A DNA stretch of 64,000 nucleotides from Ophthalmolycus amberensis. Its lineage: Eukaryota > Chordata > Actinopteri > Perciformes > Zoarcidae. The notes beneath the pieces were generated by a model. That model had not been told where the DNA came from. It saw nothing but the letters and a program-made list of their open reading frames with translations, and did no database searches. Below, piece after piece: positions 48,501 through 58,748 of the stretch. Every line of letters starts with the position of its first letter. Within the stretch, counting starts at the first letter, position 1. The position numbers were made by a program, and so were the translations under genes. The stretch is from positions 3,729,501-3,793,500 of the forward strand of contig JAFEUB010000787.1 of assembly GCA_024529925.1 (NCBI GenBank), read 5' to 3'.

Positions 48501-50213
48501 TCTCTTTCAGTAGCTCTCTCAGTGTCTGTACTTCATACTCAAGCTCGCCCAGGCGAGCCTCACCAGGGTCCCAGGTTGTGGGACATGTTTTAACCTCTGT
48601 ATGAGTAGATATAGCTCCAGGGCGGTTACGAATGTGACGGGCCTGGGACGCAAACTGCAGGACACTCAGAGTCTCAGCTACACTGTGGTGAGAGGGGCTC
48701 ACACATGCCACCATCAGCGTATGGGCGGTGCCTCCCAATGAATCACGGAGGAGACGGGTGATCTTGGCATCACGGTACGGTATGTGTGCACTGTGGCGAT
48801 TTCGACCAGGGTCAGAGAGGGCGCGGATGACGTTGCCCAGTGCGAGCAGGCCCGTGTTGATAAGAACAGACTCCTTGAGACGCGTTCCAGTGTTTCCCGT
48901 TTTTCCAGCACGCTCCGAGCCTGCTAGGTCAACCAAACAGAGTTTGGAAGAGCGGACGGATTGTAAGGAGGAGCTGTGGCTGTGGTAACACTGGATAAGC
49001 TGAAGGGTGAGGATGGCGTGAGAGCGACTGGAGTGCTCGTTCATCCCTGTGGTGCCAGTGTGACGCAGCGCATTGCCTGTCTCCAGAACACGTAGTAGCG
49101 CCTCTGCTGAGGTGACAACCATCTCTTTGGCTCCCACCACCACTGAAAACACAAACAAAACCACACAATGATATTTTGTGGTGAAGCTCTTTAACCTTAC
49201 TTTCCCCAGTGGGCAGTAATCCAATGTAGAAACTGACTATAGGTCCAAACAAGTGGCAAACTTGGCCTTCTGTGTTGCCTGAAAATCTCATGTCCTTTGT
49301 TTAAGGGAAATCCTATGAGCTCATTCCCTCATATGTGAAACATTTAGAAACAAAAAATAATACTTTGTCACATTTGCTTGCCAAGCAAACCTACTTTTTT
49401 AGTTACCTGTGTTTCCCCTCTCATCCTCTCTGATATGAAGCTCTTTATGTATGGTGTGCAGCTCCAGCAGGTCTCGTAGTTCCTCCCTGTACAGCTCCAT
49501 GTACGACACCCGCACTGTGGCTTCCACACCATCACCGCTCTTCCTCTTCTCCCCCAGCAACAAGAACAAATCCTCGGCCACACAGTCAATAATTCCTCCC
49601 TCTTCATCTGAGGTTTTGGAAGGAACACAAATATTAACAAAATGTTGCAAAGACCATCAAATGAAACTACAACGATCCCCTAAAACAAACAGTAAAGATG
49701 AGCTGACATGCCATTTTCTCTCATCTTAAACAGACATGCTATAACACATTCTACCCCCACAATAAACACACTTCCAAGTGAAAAAATGCAGCTCCCATCT
49801 GTCATTTCCCCAAACAGTCTGAGTAATGAGTGCATCTCTGGTCTCTTAAAACCAGCCTCTGGATCTTTCTAATCTTGGGATGCAAACTGCCACCTGTGCT
49901 CTTTATACAACGTACCCAGGTTCCCCCCTCCGAGTGTGTGTGTCTTCCCCGACCCCGTTTGTCCATAACAGAAGACGGTGGCATTGTAGCCGTCGACCAG
50001 GGACCCCACCAGGGGCTGGACGCAGGACTCGTACACCTCATCCTGGCTGGCTGTCGGTCCAAACGCGTGGTCGAAGGAGAAGAGTCGGTCGGAGCCGAGC
50101 ATCACCTGTGCGGAGCCCGGCACCACCCGCACACACACCTGGTGGTTGTGGAGGACTTCTTTGGGAAGCAGGGGACGGACGCGGAGTGCCACTCGGACAC
50201 AAACCTCGCTCAT
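42503..50213 (-). CDS. kif27: KIF27, kinesin-4-type motor protein (15 coding exons, 1305 aa)
   Basis: Minus-strand exons: 49916-50213, 49407-49607, 48175-49142, 47729-47872, 47455-47631, 47084-47280, 46201-46322, 45892-46029, 45233-45444, 44909-44971, 44565-44735, 44228-44419, 43865-44092, 43248-43446, 42503-43110; phases match. The motor domain spans residues about 1-335, with P-loop GQTGSGKT (84-91), switch I NEHSSRSHAI (201-210) and switch II VDLAGSER (237-244). A long coiled-coil stalk follows (e.g. NMRMKEELIKELDKT; RREEVLLRREACLQQKSKLE). The C-terminus TPVRVCRRELRQIS is the KIF27 signature, separating it from the paralogue KIF7. Family role: microtubule motor of the Costal-2 group, needed for motile-cilium central-pair assembly in mammals. 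Exon 3 is unusually long (968 nt). The 43865 exon has a GC donor. Start: the first ATG, with MSEVCVRVALRVRPLL matching family N-termini. Confidence 0.94.
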
Positions 50214-50704
50214 AACGGCGAAGTGTAAAACAAATAAACTGGTGGGATACCAGTGATGGTTTACCGAAACAAACCGTCAAATATTGGGCGTGTTGTGCGT
50301 GTCACTGTGGTCCTCACGCGGCGTGTTGTTAACTTTGTCCCATCTCCCGTTTGTTGTCGCTCCTCGGTTGCCCAGGAAACCGCCTCAGCGGCGCAGCAGC
50401 AGTCGAGGAAAGGAGCCGGAGATGCGTTCAAGAGTCCTCGTGTTAGTGAACGAGTGATCCGGAGAGGAAACAGCGCCCCGTCGACGTTATGTACACAAAA
50501 CAAACTAAACTGTTCACCAGAAGGTATTATTGAAAAATATATACAAAATGGCATTATAAAATATAATATATAAAATTATGAATATTATTATATATTTTAT
50601 AATGATGTACTTGACATTGAACATTTTGGTGCTCCCATATATTTATTTTTCTAATTTAAAGATATTTTTCCAAAGAAAATGTATTGTCAGTCTGTACAGA
50701 GCCT

Positions 50705-50762
<58 letters not shown>

Positions 50763-50793
50763 CATATATATATATATATACATATATATATAC

Positions 50794-50850
<57 letters not shown>

Positions 50851-51549
50851 AATTTAACAACTTAATGCTTTATCCACATATTGTTACAGCGTGGGAAAGT
50901 ACAGTCACGAACACTGATTCCACAGGTGTTGTATTATATATATGTATTGGAGGCTAATTGATTTGATTCCTCCACATAATTTGAGTTTTGGAATATTAAT
51001 TTATCAATCCATTCCAGCTGCCTTTATCTTACATAAATACTGTTTTTTTAATACTTAACATTGAGCTTATCTTCTTAACAGCTTTAAAAGGTAAGCAGTC
51101 ACTGATGTAAAGTATATTCCACAGAAATTCATTGCAACATTCCTTTAAAAGAAGTAACTTACTAAATGTATTGAACGTATTTTATTTTCACTGTTTGCTG
51201 AGTGTCAGTTCACAAGGTTAAGCCGCTGCAGATACACCAATGTGTCCATCATTGTATGCTCACATACTAGTATATGACCACTTGCTCTTCATTACAGCGA
51301 GTAGTTTGATGTTTGATGAAAATGTTCCACATCAACAACAGTAAACATTTGAATTGACTGCCAATGGACAACGGTGTTACTACCCACTTAAACAAACGGG
51401 CTACATTAAAGCTTAACACCTGTTTCTGTTACAGCTGGAGAGAAGCCCATTTATATATCTGGCACAGAGACATGATTGGCTTTATCCCAGGGAAAGGCGA
51501 CGATGCCAAGGCTGCACGCCTACTGTATGTAATGGTGCCAGCCAGCTCG
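50214..51549. other. KIF27 promoter region and QNG1 3' flank
   Basis: CG-rich sequence at 50214-50470 is the likely KIF27 promoter/5'UTR. An AT-rich part follows with a (TA)n microsatellite at 50708-50850. TTTATT at 51181 gives an AATAAA on the minus strand that may serve QNG1. Confidence 0.5.
50708..50850. repeat. (TA)n microsatellite with TACA interruptions
   Basis: About 140 bp of alternating TA with periodic ACATA steps. It encodes only meaningless Ile/Tyr ORFs. Confidence 0.95.
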
Positions 51550-54500
51550 TCAGTAGTAAATACAACGTGTGTGGTGTATTGGAATGTGGGCCATCTCTTT
51601 GTGGTGCTGCTTGGCATAAGGCCACAGGTAGAAGTCAATGACTGTGGAGTTGACGTCGCAGGTCCGCCCGTCCCTCTCGTGCACCAGCTTGCAAAGGCGG
51701 TCTTTGATCAGCTCCACAGACCAAATCGAACAACCTCGGATCTCGACCTCTCTCCTGTCCCCTGAACTCAGCAGCTCACCTGGTAGAAACGGGAGACAAA
51801 CGCATAACACACAGAGAGATTATTACCGTTTCTAAAGGATTCATTTCCTTATGACCAGAGAGACACTGTGCACATACACTCCTGTCTCACCGTTGTTCAG
51901 CGCCTTCATCAGTGCGTCAGAGTATCGTAGTGCTCCGAGGTAGACGAGAGCCTGAGGGACCCTGTAGTCTGCAAACATGGTGAGCCAGTCCATGTCAATA
52001 ATGTCACCTGCTCCTCTGGCCTCCATGACGCCCCAGCAATCTGCCACCAGGATCTGGGCTCGCTTGTAGAACGAGATTCTCTTCCCCTGAAACAAAGAGT
52101 GAGGCAGCTCGACACTCGCTGCTAGATACTTGAAGTGCTACTCGATCTACTGCTTTTCATTAAAAATCATGGCACCAACACACGAGCACAGAGTATAATT
52201 GGCTCCCTGGCTGTCTGCTTAATATAATTATTGTCACACTGTCTGTGGCCAGGAGATGGAACTCTCACATCAGAATTCATCTTAAGTTCTTCAAATGCAC
52301 ACATTTATCTTTGATCACGTACACTTCCTTTATGCTTTCGAGATGTTTTTAAACATTTTGTATATTCCTGAAATACTATGAATTCAAATTGTCTCCACAG
52401 TTGTGCAGTACACTCATTGTGCGTGCAATGAATTTGAGAGAAAAACTCTGTAAAATTAAAAAGATGAAACACCTCTGGGTTATTCTTTTTTTCAAATGGT
52501 GTGGAAGTTACATTTAGAAGTACCAGAATTCCTAATTATTTTAGTACCTGAGATGTAGTAAATATTTTAATCATTGTCATGTCTTGTGTGTGACTTGAAC
52601 TGGTAGTAAAAATATAAAAATTTCATGGATGTTTTATGGGGAAATTATTCTGGCAAACATGAACTTATCCAAAAATTCCCAAACTTGAAATATTCCATAA
52701 CTGTATGATCCCCCTAAGCCCTCTCCAACTCTGACCTCATACGTAGCGTCGTCCCTGTAGGAAGGGATCTTCTCCACGACGAGTTCCACCATTTTACGAG
52801 CGTCGTTCCCGGCCTGGCTGATAAAACTCCGGAAGCTTCCGCCATGTTCCTGCAGCACTCGGCCGCCTTCAGTGAGCACCTTGTTAGAAAGATTCATTAT
52901 GTTCAAATTGAACTATTACGATGAGTCTAAGAGCAGCATACCTTCAATTACCACCTATTATTAAGGGAATATAGTTCAGCTAATAATGTAACACCCACAT
53001 TAATTATATGAGCCTGGAAATCAGTATTTCTTGGTTAATAAGACAAAACTAATTTGAGACGGAGTGGATTTATCTAATAAAATCTAATCTGTCAAGGATC
53101 CTGGTATGTACGGTTGGAGTTTCATGTATTAAATAACACGTGCGACTCCACACACACATATGTAATGCACTATGTAAGGATATAATAATACGCTGTGTAC
53201 CTTCTTTGTTCAGTCTATTGACCAGAAAGATGAGATGATACATCCTGTTTCTTTCTCACCACATCTGTTTGTCTTTGTCTTTCAATTGAAAAGCGCTGCT
53301 TTCGCTTTGTGCTACACATAAGTGGGTTTTCATGGGCTCATGCAGAAGTCAGCTTTGCATTCAGGAGTGTCAAATACTACGCTTAGTAAAAACACAAGGC
53401 ACGAATGTATTAATAGTGATACCGATATAAAATCATGGAAGCAGCTTGTGGATTTTGATGATTGGTATATCTCTAGTGCCAGGGGATGTGGGACAGAACC
53501 TGGTGGCGCTCCTGAAGCATGGGCATCGGTGTTTCATTGTCTGACCGAAGGACATGTCCCAACTCCTCCACACTCATCTGAGAGAAGTACTTCGGATCAG
53601 TGATGGGTAAACCTGTGGACAGTGGTGGAAGAAGTGTTCAGATCCTCCACTGAAGTAAAACGATCACAAAATACTAGTAAAAGTCCTGAATTCAAAAAAT
53701 GCACAGAAGTATTATCAGCTAACTGTACTGAAGGTATCAAAAGTAAAAGTACCTGACTATTTGTGCCATACGGCTGTATGGCACAAATACGGCTGTATTG
53801 TATTACAGTAATATATTCTATTATTCAGTTTTTATTAAGAGCATTTTAATGTTGTAGTTTGTCAATGTGGAGCCAATGGTTGGGTATATACCACTGGGTG
53901 GATTATAGTGCTTCATCATATCTTATAAGCATCTCATATGTTTTTTTATTGTAAAGTGACCAGTACCTCCAGCGGTCATATCTGTCTCAATTGTGACCTT
54001 GAGTAAATTCACTGCGTTATTTTCCACCACTGCCTGAGGAGGGGAGGATGATGGATTTTTATTTTATTTATCTTTATCTAGACAAGAACTACTGGAGAGA
54101 GAGAGAGCGAAGACAGTCGAGCTACTAAGGTATGAAGTTATGGCATTCTATAATTACAGGAATATAACTCCACTGAAGCCAATTCTCGCTCGAGGCTCAA
54201 AAGACATAATTTGTTCTGATCTCATGCCGTCAACCCTCGAGATTCACACTCTGGAGCAGAGCTACCTGTGAGCTTTTCTGAGACAATCTCTTGTAATTAT
54301 AAAGGCCACACAGCGACCACACATTGAGAGCACTATTCCACATGAGACATAATTGATTCATATCCGGAGTCATTCACGCCAATTATGAACGATGCACAGG
54401 CGCTTGCAGAGCTACAAGCAATTCCCCAGCAGTCCAAGTTGAAGTAAAGGGCACATACACAATAATTGGTAATAGCGGTGCACAACAAAGGTCCACAGCA

Positions 54501-56105
54501 AATAGGAACAAAAAGAGACGTCAAAAAGGGGCTCGATTATACATCTTTCTCTCCAGAGACCAAGCTTCTAACAAAGAGGATAAATTGTTCTGACATTCTA
54601 TCACCCAGATTGTTTTTTAGTACAATCTGGTTTATTTCCTGTGAAAGTTTGATGAATCCTGCTAAAATGTTGCCCACCAAAGGTAAGTAACAGCTGTGAT
54701 GCATCACCTCAAAATTGCACCTGAGAAAGGAGGGTGGGTTTTGTGCAAGCTGAATCAATGTACTATTAAAAAGCACAATGTGTTATTTTTAACAGTATAA
54801 AATGGTGTTGTAAGAGCCCTTCAACAAAGTAAGCAAAACAACTAGATTCATCATTTGTTGGTGCTCTCACCTTCCTCCATGGCCCTGGTGACGGCAGCAC
54901 ACAGGGTCATGTAGCCCGTGTACGTGGTCCCTTCATAGGTCACCTCACACTGTTGAGTCTCTTCCTCTGGCCAAAATGAGAAGTTCATGGTGTCTACCAC
55001 AAACACCCAGTTCAAGGCCTGCGACGTTGAAAAACACAAATTATCAAGAGAGCAGGAAAAACAACCTGAGGCTTCAACCGGAATGCATAAACTGTGCAGT
55101 GAGCAAGGAGGCAGTTACTGCACTGAAAACAAAACAGGTTAAAGAACGGATAACAGACTGTTTAAAAAAGGTGTATTCACTTCGAAGCCTTCATTTAGTG
55201 GGGATACATTTTCAAATCTTTCACCAGGGGATGTACACTTGTGGACACAGGTCATGCTACAGGTACAAACATTCAATTCACCAGTGGTTGTCTTGAATTA
55301 TTATTTTACTGTTCAGCAAAAATGAACCTCTAAGCCATCTATGACATTATTTTTCCAGAATTGTGCTTTTCCTCCATTCATGGCCAGTTTTCATGAATCA
55401 AGACTTTAGGGTGACCTGGTTCTAGACCGCTGAATCCCTTCCGATTTGCTCAGCGATTCAAATTGTGGGAATGAAACGCAGTGTTGGATGAAGTATTCAG
55501 ATTCTTGATTTAAGTAAAAGTTGAAATACCATATTCTAAAATAACTCCCGTAGAAGTAAAAGTGCAGAATTAAAAATCTTCCTTCAATAAAATAGCTCAG
55601 AAGTGACCTATTATCAATGTGGAGACAATTCTGGATATTTTATTGATCGATTATAGTGCTGCATTATAATCATAGAGTGAGGATATCATCAGAGTACTAA
55701 GAGCTTCTCAACATTTATAAAATAGTTGATAATTAGACAATAACCACATCTCAAGCCATCTTAGATTCATCGTGTCCATATTATTAGCAGGACTGAAGAC
55801 GTGCATTCTGGGCCCTCTTTTAATTCATTGCTGTTGCAATGTGCACGACGTGATTCACTTCTCATGTACTCTAATATTGTATTTCTCAGGGTGGTCCTGG
55901 CTGTTGACGGACTCCCCTGGTCAGAGGTGGGTGCTGGAGCCAACGGATTCGCCTTCTTCCAGCCGCTGGCGGTCAGATCGTCACTGTGTCGGAGGTTGTA
56001 GAGCATCTCTGCCGCCTTCTGCACTCCTTCCTCTTCGACGAACACGTCCCGACTCCGCTCCGCTATGAACTGCCCAGACTCACGTGGGAACAGAAGTGGC
56101 TCCAT
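51550..56105 (-). CDS. qng1: QNG1 (C9orf64), queuosine 5'-phosphate N-glycosylase (6 coding exons, 339 aa)
   Basis: Exons on the minus strand: 55917-56105, 54871-55018, 53500-53612, 52736-52879, 51891-52086, 51550-51779. The enzyme (DUF2419 family) releases queuine from queuosine monophosphate so that it can be reused for tRNA modification. The sequence shows PRESGQFIAERSRDVFVEEE, WVFVVDTMNFSFW, YTGYMTLCAAVTRAMEEG, VLRSDNETPMPMLQERH, the helix KIPSYRDDATYE, ISFYKRAQILVADCWGV, LTMFADYRVPQALVYLGALR and the invariant C-terminus RCIYY. Length nearly equals that I recall for human (341). Two junctions are odd. The exon 1 end (55917) is followed by GGGAGT instead of GTGAGT, and the exon 3 acceptor (53612) sits in the target duplication of a MITE. 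Reading phase is correct at both, so these are called as real exon ends despite the odd sites. Confidence 0.9.
53620..54032. mobile_element. hAT-like MITE on the QNG1 exon 3 acceptor
   Basis: 413 bp with terminal inverted repeats CAGTGGTGGAAGAAG and, reversed at the far end, CAGTGGTGGAAAAT. The 8-bp flanks are CCTGTGGA (53612-53619) and CCTGAGGA (54033-54040), a 7/8 match and so a likely target-site duplication of hAT type. The interior is the common fish phrase 'actagtaaaagtcctgaat' and 'tatcaaaagtaaaagtacc'. No ORF. Confidence 0.8.
55479..55690. repeat. Partial copy of the same MITE family in QNG1 intron 1
   Basis: Starts CAGTGTTGGATGAAGTATTC and continues with 'taaaagttgaaatac' and 'agtaaaagtgcagaatt', resembling the copy at 53620. 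No matching right end was found, so it is truncated or diverged. Confidence 0.55.
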
Positions 56106-56120
56106 GATGGACACTGTGCT

Positions 56121-57290
56121 ACTGTATGGAGAGGAAACACACCCGACGGGACACATGTAAATGTAAAATACATTCACCGGCAGTCCCTACATGAATCAAA
56201 GGAGATAGTGTAAATAAGTACATGTTTCCTTCTGCTGCTGTACATCACTAGAAGTGTCAGATAGGCCTATTTATTTGCAATTGCTGACAACTTAATTTGC
56301 TTGTGTGATTTTCGGCTCCTTCATACTCCAAAGACATTGGAGTTTGAGGAGTCTTGGTTATAATCAGACACATTACAGTCTTCGTGAGCAGCCTCTATGA
56401 GCATTGGTGGGTGCGGAGGGAGATGTGAATGCCAGTGCCCTTTTCATACTGAAACACCAATGCTCCATACATCTCTGGGGAAGTTCCATTTTGAAGATAA
56501 TCTCCCTGCTTTATTAGATCATTCATAATGTAAATCATCAAGAGGGGCGAGATGAAACGAAGCGGGAACATTTTTAGAAAGAGAAAATCTGTGCTGTTTT
56601 TCAAACTCCCTTCACAGTGTTTTTAAGGTAGGACGTCACTCATCTCATGCAGGCGCGGTGCACAAAACATAAAAGCCCTGCACACAGGACCACCTCTCTG
56701 ACCAATCCCATTATTAAAACCAAAAGAACTAAATTAGATCCATCTTTGAGAACCTCTGAAAGCTGCCTGGATCTACTCCATCTATCGGAGGTGTTCAATG
56801 GCTGTGTGTTAATGTGCTCCCTATCAGACTGATAAGATACTGTGACGCCAAAACATAGCGACCTCCTGGAGGAAATTCATTTTCACTCTTCTTTCTGTGC
56901 TGAGACAAATTATTTTAAAAAGTCGTTTTTAATGGAAAGAGCAGTATTGTGCGCGAGCTAATAAGATATGCCCAGGTAACCTACATCACGTTTCACTGAA
57001 AACTGGACGAGCAAAGTGCATGTAGTAACTGACTGTGTGGAGTAATCAAGGTTTTTCCCCACTAATACGGACATTACACACTGATTACACATACGGATAC
57101 AAACTCTGTTCAGCGACAATGTTCGCTTTATTTTCCATTCATGAATGGATGTTTGACTAAACTTACCGATGAATGCAGGGGAAGTAACGCTGTCGCCTAC
57201 AGCAAGCGCGTGATCCTTCGTGTTTCCACTACCTGGTTTCCAGCTGTTGACCAATCAGAGCCTCCCTTGTGAGCTCGTCGCCGGCCGATA
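56121..57290 (-). promoter_or_regulatory. qng1: QNG1 5'UTR exon, intron and promoter
   Basis: An acceptor TCCATACAG ends at 56122, 16 bases before the QNG1 ATG. A good donor (TTCATCG followed by GTAAGT, minus strand) ends an upstream exon at 57169. The CG-richer sequence at 57169-57320 is therefore the probable non-coding first exon and promoter. The intron between holds no gene. Confidence 0.5.
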
Positions 57291-58717
57291 AACCAATCAT
57301 AAGAAGCCAGGAGAGGAACCCGGAAAACGTGATGTCCATGTTATGGGCATGGGACCTTTAACACGGTATGGGTTCCTTGGTTATGGATACGCAAAACAAT
57401 GTGTAAATATACATTTTAAAAATGTTTTATAGAAATTAGATTTACTGGGCCAGTTAAAACCTAAAATGGTGTAATTTTAGAGGTACAATACATCCAGTAA
57501 CTACCCAATTAATACATTTTTAAAGCAGAATTGTCACAAAAAAGTCCAGCTTCTTTGATGTGAAGATGTGCTGCTTTTCTTGGTCGTATATGATAATAAA
57601 TAATATTTTGGAGTTTGTACATACCAATTTGCAAACGGGCTTTTTGTGGATATTTTCACCATTTTCTGGCATTGAAGACAATCATATAACTCACTTGGTC
57701 CAGACAATAATCTACAGATTAATAGGTGATTCTTGATAGCTGTAACTTTAAATGTAACATGCATGGAAAGGCAGCTGCACTGCTGCCTAAACAACCACAT
57801 TAGCTTTTAGCCCAGATACCATCTGTGCACAGAAAACAGATCCACCTGCAATGATCTTGCAATTAAAAATGCAAATTGGTTCAGTAAAAAGTGGCACCAT
57901 CTTTATTCATTTTACAATTTGACAATGTGAAGTCTACAGCATGGAGAGCAAACAAGTGTAGAGCACAGGAAATTGCAGGGACAAAATAGATAGGTCCAAC
58001 ATCATTTGTCAAAACTCGAATAAAATGTCAAAACAAATGTCTAGCTACACATTTCCATTTGTGAAGAGGTACTCAAATTATTCGAATTTATGTCATCACA
58101 CAACTACCATGGATATTCTTACAAATTCTTATGTATCTGGTTTGAACAAGAGTCCCAACTTAAACATCCCCAAATCCATTCTGAAGGGGGAAATTTCCCA
58201 CATCTCTAAAATAAAAACAAACAGTTCAAAATTAAAAGAATTGTCGCTTACATTCTGCATGTTGCACAGAGTGGTAATGTGGTACAAATGTGTGTGAAGG
58301 GACCGATAGACAAGCGAAAGCACACCCAACCCAAGCACGTGCGCGCACACACACACACACGACAGATTTAAACCGGAGACACAAGCATACAAATACAAGT
58401 CATAAAATCAAAACCATCAAAAAATGAAGGTTGTTTATTTTTGTCTGTCAGGAGACTGAAGAATAGTTTGATAGATGCGAGTGTTACAAAACAAAAAAAG
58501 CAAAGTGTATGAGATAAACTAATGGACCACACTCTTAAAATGTGGAGCATCTACATTTTCTTTTATGCACAGGAATGTTGGACATGTTTCATTAAAAAAT
58601 ACAAAAATAAATTCAAAAAGACACCCACAATCCAGAATAATAGTCTGAAGGGGATGTGTTGGAAAGGGGGCGGGGGGGGGGCAATCTGAGTCTGCTTCAA
58701 TCTGAGTCTCCTTGGGT
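57291..58717. other. QNG1 upstream flank and HNRNPK 3'UTR
   Basis: HNRNPK's 3'UTR runs from 58717 down to a likely polyA signal (TTTATT at about 57902, AATAAA on the minus strand). 57.3-57.9 kb is AT-rich spacer. No ORF is convincing. Confidence 0.55.
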
Positions 58718-58748
58718 CTACAGCAAATGACCAGAGTACTGCTTCACA
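58718..58748 (-). CDS. hnrnpk: HNRNPK terminal coding exon (VKQYSGHLL)
   Basis: Acceptor TTTTTATTTCAG, then VKQYSGHLL and TAG. It corresponds to the human C-terminus VKQYSGKFF. Confidence 0.88.

Noticed and set aside
49830..50228. Plus-strand ORFs of 111-132 codons over the KIF27 motor exon
   Set aside because: Antisense shadows of the P-loop exon, whose minus-strand translation is unmistakable.
50679..50957. Ile/Tyr-repeat ORF
   Set aside because: Translation of the (TA)n microsatellite.
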